Below, piece by piece: positions 55,631 through 64,000 of a stretch of DNA of 64,000 bases. Each line of letters opens with the position of its first letter. Positions within the stretch are counted from its first letter, which is position 1. The notes beneath the pieces are model-generated. The model saw nothing but the letters and a program-made list of their open reading frames with translations, did no database searches and was not told where the DNA came from. Location of the stretch: positions 2,782,202 through 2,846,201 of the forward strand of contig NZ_JARKMX010000008.1 in assembly GCF_029360705.1 (NCBI RefSeq), read 5' to 3'. Position numbers and translations under genes: made by a program. This stretch comes from Paraflavitalea pollutisoli. Its GTDB lineage: Bacteria; Bacteroidota; Bacteroidia; Chitinophagales; Chitinophagaceae.

Positions 55631-58393
55631 TCACTCAAAAATCCAGTCAACTTCTTTTTTTCCGCCATTTGATTGCAAACCGGCATCATAGGTCTTCAGC
55701 GGCGAATTGCCTGGCGTGAAACCGAGTAAAAGGCAAGCACCTTTTGCCAGGCGAAGCGTGTGGGTACCTGCTTTGAAAGTGTAGGTATGTATGTTGACTG
55801 GGGGCAATCCCTCCAGATAAACTGCGTTCGCCACTTTCACATCGGCCTGACCATAATCATTGGCCGCCGCATTGGTTTCCAATTCCGGTGCGGGTAATAG
55901 GCCAGGTTGTTTGCCGGCAAAAAATCCTACCAGCAGTTTTAGTGGTTGCTGGGTGGTGAATTGCACGACGGCTCCTTCCCGCATTTGTTGCGTAAAGCTG
56001 ACAGGAATAGCAGACAGCTGTTGCAACTCGGGGATGATACGCGTGATCGTGTAATTGCTATCCGTAAACGGACGGGCGCCCACCAGGGGGCGGTAGCTTG
56101 TAGCAGCAGGATTGGTGAGACGCACCGTCGCTGCCGGCAACACCGCATTCGTCGCGGTCATTGTATTGCCTGCCTTCCCCAATGAATCGATCCGCTTGTG
56201 TAATTGCTGTAGTTCTTTCTCAAACGCTGGCAACACCTCCCACCAGTTCTTGTACGTGGCATCGACACCGCGATAAGGGATCTTCCGTTGCGACGTCTGC
56301 ATACTGTTGGCATACCGGTAAGTCGCTTTGGTGAGATCGGTCAGCGTGCGGTACCATTGTATACTGGTGGCCAGGGGTGATGCGACCTGCTGCAGATCGG
56401 TCAACTGATGACTGTATTTGTACCGGAGCGCCTGCAAGGCTGCCTGCGCTTTGTAAGCATAGTGATTGGCCAGCGCCTGGTAGCTTAGCATATCATTGCG
56501 CAGGCGCATGAACGCTGATTTATTGCGCGTAACACCGGTCATAACAGCATCGATAGCTGCCACGGCCTTCGCACCATGCACTTTCACTTCCTCGATCACT
56601 TGTACCGGCGTTTCGCCGATATGGGGTTGCCCTTCCCAGGCTTTAGCGGCATATTCGATCAGCATCTCTCCTTCCGGTCCTTCGGAGTTATACAACAACG
56701 TAAATAGGCCAAACCGGTTGGGGTTTACCAATTGCGGCATGGTCATACCCAGCGTCAAGGTTTGCCGGTTGCCGTCGGTAATACCAAAGCGGCGCAATAA
56801 TTTCGGGGCAATCTCGCCGGACTCTTCATACGCTTCGAGTATCTTTTTGCCGTCTTCGCTGCTACAGCCATAATAGCTGGCCAGTTGCGCAGTCCAGTAG
56901 TTTATTTCCTGCTGCCGATTGCGGTTACCATTCCAGGCATAGCGGGCCCAGGTGGCATACCACATCCAGTCACGTTCTATTTGCAACAGCTTCTTACCAC
57001 CTGCCATGCTGTCGGCCGCATAGGGCCAATCCCAGTAAGAGGCTTGCGGATATAAGTGAAGACCATTCGCTTCGTAAACGTTGTGCATGGCCTGGATAGA
57101 CTTTTGTATAAAGTCGGGCGAGCCATACCGGAACGGCTCCAGGTTGGCCAGGATATGTACATTCTCGATCTGTACGGTTCCAATGCGGCTAAGGGTACGG
57201 TGCAGATCAGCCCATGGGCCACGGGGCGTATAGGTCGTCAATGCTTCCCCATTGAACTTGGCTTCCGTATACAGGTTTTTGTACAGGGGTAATGCTTCTT
57301 TCATGACGGCCGGCGCATCTGTATCGTGTGCCCGCAATACGATCGGCGGCTCATCGGTACGCCCGAGCGCTTTGAGTCCATCACGTACGCCGGGAATAAT
57401 GGTCTTCGTAAACCAATCGATGTCGTCCTGCCCCACGCCTTCCATGGCCTCCCCCAAACAAACCAATAACCCTACGTTTGGATACTTCTCAACGAAAGCG
57501 GCGATCGACTTGCGCGTGTAATCAGCCAGCAACGGGGTGATGGGACGTTCACGTTCTTGTGTTTTGATACCGTGCTTTTCTGCAAATGGTTTCGACACGA
57601 TGATGTTGTAAAACATTTGTATCACCCAGATACCCCGCCGGTCGGCCTGCTCTGTCAGCCAGGCGTACATGGCCTCATTCTTTTTGAAAGTATCGTCGTC
57701 AACTTCTACGGCATAAGGATAATCTTTCAGCCGCACCAGCGAAGCAAAGGGATGGCCATTCCAGAGGTACAATGAATTGTAGCGGTTGGCCGCTAAAGAA
57801 TCGAGGTATTGGATCCACAAGTCCTTATCATAAAACCAGGGGAAGTTTTCGGGTGTATAGGGATACTCGTACACAGTACGGCCCGGCAGGTAATAAGGTT
57901 TCTGAATACCGATACAGGTGCCGCGCAACACCATCTGTGGCTGGTCGCGCAAATCGATGTGCGCTGGCAAGGCTTTCTCCTGCCGGATGCGCAGTGCCAG
58001 TTCCAGGCATCCATACAATACGCCGGAAGCATCACGTCCGGCAACGACGATCCGTTTGCCCTGGCGTTTGATCACAAAGCCTTCTTTGCCCACCCCGGCC
58101 GTATCGATCTTCATGGTGCCGATCAGGTGACGGACAAAGGGATAATGAAAAGTGCCGACAATGATCTCCGGCATCACCGGTTTGGACCGGGGAGCAGTGC
58201 GAACACCATAACCACCCACCGTCTCCGTCAGGGCCTTACCCACCTGTTGGCCCCCGTAAAAAATACGTGGCACCGAACCATCCCGGATGATAGAAATGGT
58301 GGATCTCAATTGTGCACTGCCCGGCATTACCCACAACAATAAGCAGCAGCTGATCAATAAGCTGGCAATACTACACTTCTTCATGCGATCCAT
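55631..58393 (-). CDS. Large secreted glycosidase-like protein (GH67/GH20-type N-terminal domain plus barrel), family unassigned
   Basis: The 920-residue protein has a signal peptide (about 1-27; Met4 is an alternative start). An N-terminal domain resembling the GH67N/GH20b fold follows (MPEIIVGTFHYPFVRHLI, GFVIKRQGKRIVVAGRDASGVLYGCLELALRIRQ), and then a TIM barrel (VLRGTCIGIQKPYYL, NRYNSLYLWNGHPF, GIWVIQMFYNIIVSKPFAEKHG, LLVCLGEAMEGVGQDD). The Glu in CLGEAMEG is a candidate catalytic residue. The C-terminal 350 residues are helical and then beta-rich. Related architectures include alpha-glucuronidases, but I cannot assign a family. It is coupled by TAATG to an oxidoreductase gene. Confidence 0.68.
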   Translation of the reverse strand: MDRMKKCSIASLLISCCLLLWVMPGSAQLRSTISIIRDGSVPRIFYGGQQVGKALTETVGGYGVRTAPRSKPVMPEIIVGTFHYPFVRHLIGTMKIDTAGVGKEGFVIKRQGKRIVVAGRDASGVLYGCLELALRIRQEKALPAHIDLRDQPQMVLRGTCIGIQKPYYLPGRTVYEYPYTPENFPWFYDKDLWIQYLDSLAANRYNSLYLWNGHPFASLVRLKDYPYAVEVDDDTFKKNEAMYAWLTEQADRRGIWVIQMFYNIIVSKPFAEKHGIKTQERERPITPLLADYTRKSIAAFVEKYPNVGLLVCLGEAMEGVGQDDIDWFTKTIIPGVRDGLKALGRTDEPPIVLRAHDTDAPAVMKEALPLYKNLYTEAKFNGEALTTYTPRGPWADLHRTLSRIGTVQIENVHILANLEPFRYGSPDFIQKSIQAMHNVYEANGLHLYPQASYWDWPYAADSMAGGKKLLQIERDWMWYATWARYAWNGNRNRQQEINYWTAQLASYYGCSSEDGKKILEAYEESGEIAPKLLRRFGITDGNRQTLTLGMTMPQLVNPNRFGLFTLLYNSEGPEGEMLIEYAAKAWEGQPHIGETPVQVIEEVKVHGAKAVAAIDAVMTGVTRNKSAFMRLRNDMLSYQALANHYAYKAQAALQALRYKYSHQLTDLQQVASPLATSIQWYRTLTDLTKATYRYANSMQTSQRKIPYRGVDATYKNWWEVLPAFEKELQQLHKRIDSLGKAGNTMTATNAVLPAATVRLTNPAATSYRPLVGARPFTDSNYTITRIIPELQQLSAIPVSFTQQMREGAVVQFTTQQPLKLLVGFFAGKQPGLLPAPELETNAAANDYGQADVKVANAVYLEGLPPVNIHTYTFKAGTHTLRLAKGACLLLGFTPGNSPLKTYDAGLQSNGGKKEVDWIFE

Positions 58394-59442
58394 TATTGAA
58401 TGTCTGAAAAGGAAATACTTTGTTGTCCACCCGACCGGTATGCCGCTTCTACGCAGGCCATGGTAAGAATGGCATCTTCTACGGTATTATCCGGGTGCGG
58501 GCGCTTGCCGGCTACCACCTCCATCAGCTGCTGCATGCTACCGATAAAGGCATGCGGGAACCAGGTACCTTCCAGCGGCACGGTTTGCCACTGTGCTGGC
58601 TGCCCCTCCTGCAGGGTTACATATTCCAGCTTATCGGTTTGGCCATGGGGATAGTCCATCAGCACGCCCAGGTGGATACGGATGGCACCAAGGGTTCCTT
58701 CCAGTTTGATGAAAGAATGCTGGTGCCCCTGTCCGTAGATATGGCAATGATTGGTGAGAATATTGGCCCGTAGCCAGTCTCCATAATCCAGGACGATATT
58801 ACTGCGTACAGAGGCCAGTTCTTTCATCAGCGGATGCTTCACCGTTTTGGCAAACACCGCCCGGGGATTGCCGGCCAGCTGCCGGATGAGGTCGATATAA
58901 TGTATACTGTGGTACAGGATCTCTACGCGCGGCGATTCGTACAGGAATTTCCAGAGGTTCCAGGGCGTATGTACGTTTACATTGATCTCTATATCGCACA
59001 AATCGCCAATGGCCCCTGCCGCCATGAGCTGACGGGCCGCTTCAATAAAAGGTGCATAGCGCAGTTGAAAATTGACAGCTGCTACCAGCTGTTGGTCGCG
59101 CGTGATCGTCAGTATTTCCCGGGCCTGCTCATAATCCATGCCCATGGGTTTTTGCATCAACACATACGCCTTTTCCGGCAACACCCGCAATACAGCGGGC
59201 AGGTGGTTGGCCGGTACGGCGATATCAAAAATATCCTGTGGTCGTGCGGTGGCAATCAGGTCAGCGAGTGTGCCGTACACTGCGCAGATACCAAATTTTT
59301 CAGCAGTTGCCTGCGCTTTGGCGGCATCAATATCAAAGATACCGGCCACCGTATAACCTGCCAGCCGATAAGCCGGCAGGTGCGCATCGTTTACAATGCC
59401 ACCGGCGCCAATGATGTATATAGAAGGATCTCGCTTATCCAT
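58393..59442 (-). CDS. Gfo/Idh/MocA family oxidoreductase
   Basis: Started at 59442 (MDKRDPSIYIIGAGGIV), since the Rossmann motif GAGGIVNDAHLPAY follows directly; 16 further open codons upstream run into the permease end. The 349-residue protein has the conserved MQKPMGMDYEQA segment in place of EKP, and the C-terminal beta-sheet domain (VNVHTPWNLWKFLYESPRVEILYHSIHYIDLIRQL) with a His-rich likely substrate region. It starts 10 bases after the RhaT-like permease. NAD-dependent oxidation of an imported sugar, possibly to a lactone for the neighbouring lactonase-like enzyme, is a reasonable inference. Confidence 0.88.
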   Translation of the reverse strand: MDKRDPSIYIIGAGGIVNDAHLPAYRLAGYTVAGIFDIDAAKAQATAEKFGICAVYGTLADLIATARPQDIFDIAVPANHLPAVLRVLPEKAYVLMQKPMGMDYEQAREILTITRDQQLVAAVNFQLRYAPFIEAARQLMAAGAIGDLCDIEINVNVHTPWNLWKFLYESPRVEILYHSIHYIDLIRQLAGNPRAVFAKTVKHPLMKELASVRSNIVLDYGDWLRANILTNHCHIYGQGHQHSFIKLEGTLGAIRIHLGVLMDYPHGQTDKLEYVTLQEGQPAQWQTVPLEGTWFPHAFIGSMQQLMEVVAGKRPHPDNTVEDAILTMACVEAAYRSGGQQSISFSDIQ

Positions 59443-59452
59443 GTCTGCGTTT

Positions 59453-60511
59453 TTAATGCGTGCCCGCTTCTCCGCCCAGGTAGTTGCCATAGGTCAATAC
59501 GATCACGGCAATCGTCAGCACAGCCAGGGCAAGGCCCAGTTTCAGTTTGGTGGCTTTGCTGCTGGTACTCCATTCCCGCAACAGGATGCCTGCTACGGTG
59601 CTAAACAATACCAGCATGATCATATGAATGGCCCAACTACTGAACTTGTAATTACCCATGCGCACATGGCCCAGTCCGTAAAAGAAGAACTGCCCGTACC
59701 ATAATAAGCCTGTGAGCGCTGCCATGGCAAAGTTAAGGGGCAGCCCGGTCGCCTTCTCTCCGGCCGGCACCCTGCTATATTCTCCGAAAGTACCTTGTTT
59801 CTTATGTAGGTACAGGCAATACAGCAAGGTGGTGACGAAGGCGCCTGAATTGGAGAAAATATACACCACATTGCCCTGAAAACTGCCGGCGCCATAGCGG
59901 GCAGCAATATCGGCAATGGGTTTGCCCTGATCGAGCGAAAAGCCGTATACGGCCGACAGCACCCCCGCCAGCAAACAAAGCGGCAATCCTTTACGCAGCG
60001 AGAAACTGCTATTAACAGCATCGTTGCGTTCCAGGTCTTTTTCCTTGCTGCGGCCGGCGACACCACACACCGCGATACCAAGCGCACCGAGTGCGATGCC
60101 CGTCATCACCCAGCCAGCGCCAGTCTTGTCAAACACACTGCCCAATTCGCCCCTTACCAAGGGTGGTATCAATGTACCCAACACGCAGGAGATGCCGACA
60201 GAAATAGCATAAGTGAGCGAAAAGCCAACATACCGGATCGCCATACCAAAGGCTGTACCCCCTACACCGTAGGCCATGCCCAGCAGAAAGGTGCTCCCCA
60301 TCACGGCGGTGGGCGCTTCCCGAAGCACCTCTCCTAATTGTGGAATGGTCAACCAGGCAACGATCACCGGCAACAGCAGCCAGCAGACTGCAGCCTGTGC
60401 CAACCAATAGGTTTGCCAGGACCAGCCCAAAGCCTTTTTTTGTGGTGTATAACACAAGGCTGCACTGGAGGCTCCTACAGCATGATACATGACACCGGCA
60501 ATTACTTCCAT
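59453..60511 (-). CDS. L-rhamnose/proton symporter family permease (RhaT-like)
   Basis: The 352-residue protein has about ten hydrophobic helices and matches RhaT in many places: YHAVGASSAALCYTPQKKALGWSW near the N-terminus, FLLGMAYGVGGTAFGMAIRYVGFSLTYAIS, LRKGLPLCLLAGVLSAVYGFSLDQGKP, and LTGLLWYGQFFFYGLGHVRMG with SSWAIHMIMLVLFSTVAGILLREW near the end. E. coli RhaT imports L-rhamnose with protons. Here it is flanked by an oxidoreductase and a lactonase-like amidohydrolase. A broader 6-deoxysugar specificity cannot be excluded, so no symbol is given. Confidence 0.88.
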   Translation of the reverse strand: MEVIAGVMYHAVGASSAALCYTPQKKALGWSWQTYWLAQAAVCWLLLPVIVAWLTIPQLGEVLREAPTAVMGSTFLLGMAYGVGGTAFGMAIRYVGFSLTYAISVGISCVLGTLIPPLVRGELGSVFDKTGAGWVMTGIALGALGIAVCGVAGRSKEKDLERNDAVNSSFSLRKGLPLCLLAGVLSAVYGFSLDQGKPIADIAARYGAGSFQGNVVYIFSNSGAFVTTLLYCLYLHKKQGTFGEYSRVPAGEKATGLPLNFAMAALTGLLWYGQFFFYGLGHVRMGNYKFSSWAIHMIMLVLFSTVAGILLREWSTSSKATKLKLGLALAVLTIAVIVLTYGNYLGGEAGTH

Positions 60512-60538
60512 GATTCTTATCGGGGGTTTATAGACATA

Positions 60539-61393
60539 CTAAACTGAGAGCCTGTAGAAGGCAACAGCATTGGTGTAAAATACTTTTTCCAAAGCGCCTG
60601 CGTCCAATAAAGAGGTTAAAACCTCCTTATAATTCCGCCAGGCATGTTCATAACTGCCGGCCAGCAAACACACCGGCCAATCTCCACCACAACAAGCACG
60701 GTCTACCCCAAAGTGCTCCAATAAAAATGATACATAAGGCATGATATCGATAGCCGTCCATCGATCGCCTTTTTGTGCGGTAACACCCAGGCCCGATATC
60801 TTCACGTGCAGTTGTGGAAGCATAGCTGCGGCTTTCATCAGTTCACCCCAACGTCCATACAAGGCGGCCTGAGCGATGGGTGGCTGGTTGCAATGATCGA
60901 AGATCATCTGCAGCGTAGGCACTTGTTGTGCCACGGCCATTGCCGTTTCAATATGCTCTGGCTGTACGCCTACCAGATCATAACTGAGTTGATATTGCGC
61001 CAGTATCCGAAGGCTTTCGATCACCGCAGGCTGTAACAGCCAGCGTGGATCGGCCTCATCGTGTATGAGGTGGCGCACGCCTTTGAAATAAGGATTAGCG
61101 GCATAGGTACTACGCAATAAATTTTCGGTAAGAACCGGATCAGTAAGCGGTAACCAGCCCACTACACCCTTCAACCAGGGAGTAGCGGCAGCCGTATCGA
61201 GCATGTAGTCCGTATCTTCCAGGTTATTTGCCGCCTGCACCAATACACCTCCCGTAACACCAGCTGCGGTGCGGGCTTGTTCCAACTCCGCTATTTCATA
61301 ATCGCGGTTGAGCAATGACGTATTTCCTTCCAGCCACGTATAACGTGCCCTGGAAAAGTTCCAACTATGAATATGTGTATCGATGACATTCAT
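60539..61393 (-). CDS. Amidohydrolase-family lactonase (COG3618-like)
   Basis: Started at 61393 (MNVIDTHIHSW), which puts the metal-binding H-x-H at residues 7 and 9; 14 further codons are open upstream. The 284-residue TIM barrel has GVVGWLPLTDP, FKGVRHLIHDEADPRWL, LQMIFDHCNQPP with a metal-ligand His, HVKISGLG and CCGGDWPVC with the catalytic Asp. This is the pattern of L-fuconolactone or L-rhamnonolactone hydrolases and related carboxyl-lactonases. It lies 27 bases ahead of the RhaT-like gene. Opening of a rhamnono- or fucono-lactone made by the neighbouring dehydrogenase is the likely step. Confidence 0.85.
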   Translation of the reverse strand: MNVIDTHIHSWNFSRARYTWLEGNTSLLNRDYEIAELEQARTAAGVTGGVLVQAANNLEDTDYMLDTAAATPWLKGVVGWLPLTDPVLTENLLRSTYAANPYFKGVRHLIHDEADPRWLLQPAVIESLRILAQYQLSYDLVGVQPEHIETAMAVAQQVPTLQMIFDHCNQPPIAQAALYGRWGELMKAAAMLPQLHVKISGLGVTAQKGDRWTAIDIMPYVSFLLEHFGVDRACCGGDWPVCLLAGSYEHAWRNYKEVLTSLLDAGALEKVFYTNAVAFYRLSV

Positions 61394-61459
61394 ATGGCAA
61401 TATAAGGAATAAAGCGAGTAGCAGTTGATGGACAATCGTTTGCCGGAAATGAAAGCGCA

Positions 61460-62629
61460 TTATATACCGACGGCACTGTTGACAGACACCAGACCAAACT
61501 GGCGTTCGATCACTTCATTGTGCTCACCCAATACCGGTGCCCCTGTTTTGGACACCAGCAGGTGCCCATCTACGCGGATAGGGCAACGGGTGGTGGTAAT
61601 ATTCAACCCATTGCTCGTTTTTACCACCATTTCCATATTGAGTATTTTGTATCCTTCTTCCTGCATCAGCTCGTCGTAATTCAATACCCGCGCACACCAG
61701 ATATCCGCCGGCTCCAGTATAGACAACCAATATGCCGTAGACTGACCGGCGAGATGCGCCGCCAGAATCGTTTTGATCTCATCGCGGCGGGTGAACCAAT
61801 CGGCGGGCTGCGGGAAAGCTTCCAACGGCCGACAACCCAACAAGCTGGCTAGTGTAAGAATATTACCCATGGCCAACGACAGGTAACCGTCGGCCGTTTT
61901 ATACACCCCATAGGGAGCTGCGATGTAGGCGTGCGCCGCATTCACGGCACTGCGTACCGGCAACTGGCCACCGTCATTGAAATAAGCCGTCAGCACTTCA
62001 AACTGAAAGTCCAATATACTTTCCAGCATACTTACCTGCACCAGGGCGCCTTCGCCACTGATGGTGCGGCGGTACAAACAGGCCAGGATACCCTGGGCAA
62101 CATGTGTACCGGCAAAGATATCGACCACGGCCACGCCCATCGGTGTAGGGCCCTCCTGTTCGTTGTTGCTGAGCCACGTGAGTCCGGAGACGGCCTGCAA
62201 CAGCAGGTCTTGCCCGGGCAGGTGATTCCACGGTCCTTCCGTACCATACCCACTCACTTCGGCATACACGATCGATGGATTGATGCGCTTCACCGTATTA
62301 TAATCGAGCCCCAGTCTTTCCATCACCCCTGGTCTGAAATTGTGCATCATCACATCGGCCCGCGCTATCAACCGCTTGATCTTCTCCAGGTCTTCCGGTT
62401 GCTTCAGGTCGGCTGCATAACTCTGCTTATTGCGGTTGATGGCATGAAAGATCGTCGACTCGCCTTCGATCATCACATCCGATACATACAGGTATCGACA
62501 GATATCGCCGGTCTCCGGCTTCTCGATCTTGATGACTTGCGCTCCCATATCGGCCAGCCGCAATGCAGCGGAAGGTCCCGAGAGGAACTGGCTGAAATCA
62601 AGTACTATTATATCCTGCAATAATTGCAT
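61460..62629 (-). CDS. Class III (CaiB/BaiF) CoA-transferase, copy 1
   Basis: The 389-residue protein carries the family features: [31 protein letters not shown] near the N-terminus, [57 protein letters not shown] and the catalytic Asp (D170) in [18 protein letters not shown]. Class III enzymes move CoA between carboxylic acids through an aspartyl intermediate. It lies 3 bases after copy 2 and shares a near-identical layout, though the two sequences differ widely. Neither substrate is known. A CoA step is not part of the classical rhamnose routes. Confidence 0.92.
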   Translation of the reverse strand: MQLLQDIIVLDFSQFLSGPSAALRLADMGAQVIKIEKPETGDICRYLYVSDVMIEGESTIFHAINRNKQSYAADLKQPEDLEKIKRLIARADVMMHNFRPGVMERLGLDYNTVKRINPSIVYAEVSGYGTEGPWNHLPGQDLLLQAVSGLTWLSNNEQEGPTPMGVAVVDIFAGTHVAQGILACLYRRTISGEGALVQVSMLESILDFQFEVLTAYFNDGGQLPVRSAVNAAHAYIAAPYGVYKTADGYLSLAMGNILTLASLLGCRPLEAFPQPADWFTRRDEIKTILAAHLAGQSTAYWLSILEPADIWCARVLNYDELMQEEGYKILNMEMVVKTSNGLNITTTRCPIRVDGHLLVSKTGAPVLGEHNEVIERQFGLVSVNSAVGI

Positions 62630-62632
62630 GGC

Positions 62633-63781
62633 TCAGTTTTCGTTGAGTAATTGTTGGGTAATGTCCTCATTGTTGGCACCCAGCCCGGGCGCTGCTTTGC
62701 CGGAGGTGAGTATTCGTCCATTAATACGGATGGGGCAACGGGTGGTGCGGATCTCCTGGTGGTTGGCAGCATAAATGGTTTGCTCCATCCGCAGGTGTTC
62801 GTATCCGGCATGGGCCGTCAGCTTTTTCCAATCCAGTACTTCCATGGCCCACAGGTGGTGTTCGTGCAGCTTGGCCAGCCATACCTGCGAACTGTGTTGC
62901 TGCAGGTGGGCAGAGATGAGCTGCTTGATCTCATCGCGGCTGACAAAAGCATGCTCGGCGGTGTACCGATCCAGCGCTGTACAATGCAGGGCGGTAGCCA
63001 GGGTCGACAAGTCGCACATCGCGATGGCGATATAGCCATTGGCGGTGGCGTAGAGGCCGTATGGTGCACTCAATAAGGGATGCCCGTTGTTGATGCTGCT
63101 GCGCCGGGGCAGCGACCCGCCATTGTGATAGGTAGTCAATAATTCGAATTGAAAATCGAGCAGGGATTCCAGCAGGCTGATCTCGATCAGAGCGCCCTGG
63201 CCCGTCTTGTGCCGCCTGATCAACCCCGCCAGGATACCCTGTACGAGCTGTGCACCGCAGAGACTATCGGCGATGGACAATCCAAAGGGTACGGGATCGC
63301 TCCCGTCGTTACCGGTTGTATACATCAGGCCGGCCATGGATTGTACCAGCAGATCTTGCCCTGGTTTATCTTTCCAGGGACCTGTACTGCCATAACCGGA
63401 TATTTCTCCATATACGATTCGCGGGTTGATCTTTTGCACAGAAGCATAATCGAGCCCCTGCCGTTTCATCACACCGGGGCGGAAGTTATGCGTTACCACA
63501 TCTGCCTTAGCGATCAGTCGCTTCACCACTTCCAGCTCTTCCGGGTTGCGGAGGTCGGCGGTAAAGCTTTCTTTGTTGCGATTGATCGTATGAAAAAGCA
63601 TGGAGCTGTCATCGGCCCACAGGTTCTTGATCGACAATTTGCGGCCTGCATCTCCTACCTGGGGGCGTTCTATTTTGATGACCCGTGCTCCCAGATCAGC
63701 GAGTCGCAGGCCGGCAGACGGACCGGATAAATATTGGCTGAATTCCAGTACGATCAATCCCTCGAGGGGTAACAATTTCAT
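62633..63781 (-). CDS. Class III (CaiB/BaiF) CoA-transferase, copy 2
   Basis: The 382-residue protein has the same motifs as its downstream neighbour: [88 protein letters not shown] and a catalytic D172 in FGLSIADSLCGAQLVQGI. Both copies end with a TTRCPIR-type segment. Its ATG overlaps the preceding stop codon (ATGA), so translation is coupled to the upstream probable solute-binding protein. Two different transferases side by side may form a heteromer or act in sequence. Confidence 0.92.
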   Translation of the reverse strand: MKLLPLEGLIVLEFSQYLSGPSAGLRLADLGARVIKIERPQVGDAGRKLSIKNLWADDSSMLFHTINRNKESFTADLRNPEELEVVKRLIAKADVVTHNFRPGVMKRQGLDYASVQKINPRIVYGEISGYGSTGPWKDKPGQDLLVQSMAGLMYTTGNDGSDPVPFGLSIADSLCGAQLVQGILAGLIRRHKTGQGALIEISLLESLLDFQFELLTTYHNGGSLPRRSSINNGHPLLSAPYGLYATANGYIAIAMCDLSTLATALHCTALDRYTAEHAFVSRDEIKQLISAHLQQHSSQVWLAKLHEHHLWAMEVLDWKKLTAHAGYEHLRMEQTIYAANHQEIRTTRCPIRINGRILTSGKAAPGLGANNEDITQQLLNEN

Positions 63782-64000
63782 ATAGCCACAGTTTCTTTTT
63801 TAACCAGGCTTTGCCTGTAAAGTTTGTTCATCGCCTCCAGCACAGCACCGGGACTTCCCCCCTCACGGAGGTACTGGTGCAGCGGATCGCCGGCATGGTC
63901 CTGGAAGTATAGGTACCCATTGTACCTTGGTCGCATATAACCCCGCTCCATCGCCGGCAGTACATGGTGAAAATAGCGGTGGGTGATCCGGTTGGCTTCC
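63778..64000 (-). CDS. C-terminal end of a probable extracellular solute-binding protein
   Basis: Only the last 73 codons are inside the window; the gene runs on past base 64000. The visible end (MERGYMRPRYNGYLYFQDHAGD, then LEAMNKLYRQSLVKKETVAI) resembles the C-terminus of sugar ABC-transporter binding proteins, where an RPRYPGYIPFQ-like strand precedes a final helix with an LN-LYR motif. The stop codon overlaps the CoA-transferase start by ATGA. Assignment is tentative because so little is visible. Confidence 0.45.
   Translation of the reverse strand, partial: EANRITHRYFHHVLPAMERGYMRPRYNGYLYFQDHAGDPLHQYLREGGSPGAVLEAMNKLYRQSLVKKETVAI

Overview
This window reads as chromosomal DNA from a plant-polysaccharide-degrading member of the Bacteroidota, most likely the Chitinophagaceae. 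The evidence is three SusC/SusD outer-membrane pairs, an ECF sigma/FecR/STN-receptor set, many secreted carbohydrate-active enzymes, Bacteroidota-only families (DUF3826, DUF6520-like) and roughly even base composition. No rRNA, tRNA, transposase, phage gene or CRISPR array was seen. Almost everything lies on the minus strand; only about 38.2-41.2 kb is plus.

Region 1 (1-37.2 kb, minus) is one long pectin utilisation locus read from right to left. It begins with a GH28 polygalacturonase. It then runs through a GH2 with a malectin domain, a GH43/GH117-like propeller enzyme, a second GH2, DUF3826, SusC, SusD, a PL1 pectate lyase and a hairpin terminator. After the terminator come a beta-helix/barrel fusion, a four-part apiosidase/GH43/propeller/lectin-like protein, an (alpha/alpha)6 lipoprotein, a third GH2, a GH78 rhamnosidase fused to a sialidase-like propeller, a secreted TIM-barrel isomerase-like protein, a beta-helix fused to an L-rhamnose mutarotase, a Gfo/Idh/MocA oxidoreductase and a cut-off SSS symporter. 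Apiosidase, rhamnosidase, galactosidases and galacturonan enzymes together point to rhamnogalacturonan (RG-I and possibly RG-II side chains).

Region 2 (37.2-41.2 kb) holds an intergenic stretch with an orphan plus-strand terminator and an AraC protein that is only a DNA-binding domain. It continues with a plus-strand cassette: a MauE/DoxX-type membrane protein, a membrane-anchored propeller-like protein and two paralogous small secreted proteins sharing a C-x7-C motif and a near-identical tail.

Region 3 (41.2-50.0 kb, minus) converges on that cassette. It holds an ECF sigma factor, FecR anti-sigma, an STN-type SusC, a SusD and a TlpA-thioredoxin/DUF3738-like protein. This looks like a trans-envelope signalling and uptake system. 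Its disulfide-handling protein faces the MauE/small-protein cassette, and this pair of modules is my best candidate for an undescribed system.

Region 4 (50.0-64.0 kb, minus) has a 0.7 kb gap with two unrelated 5 x 11-bp tandem arrays, then SusD and SusC, a large unassigned secreted glycosidase-like protein, a second Gfo/Idh/MocA protein, a RhaT-type permease, a lactonase-like amidohydrolase, two tandem CoA-transferase III paralogues and the end of a probable solute-binding protein. This looks like uptake and oxidative use of a deoxysugar such as L-rhamnose. No kinase/aldolase (RhaB/RhaD) is present in the window.
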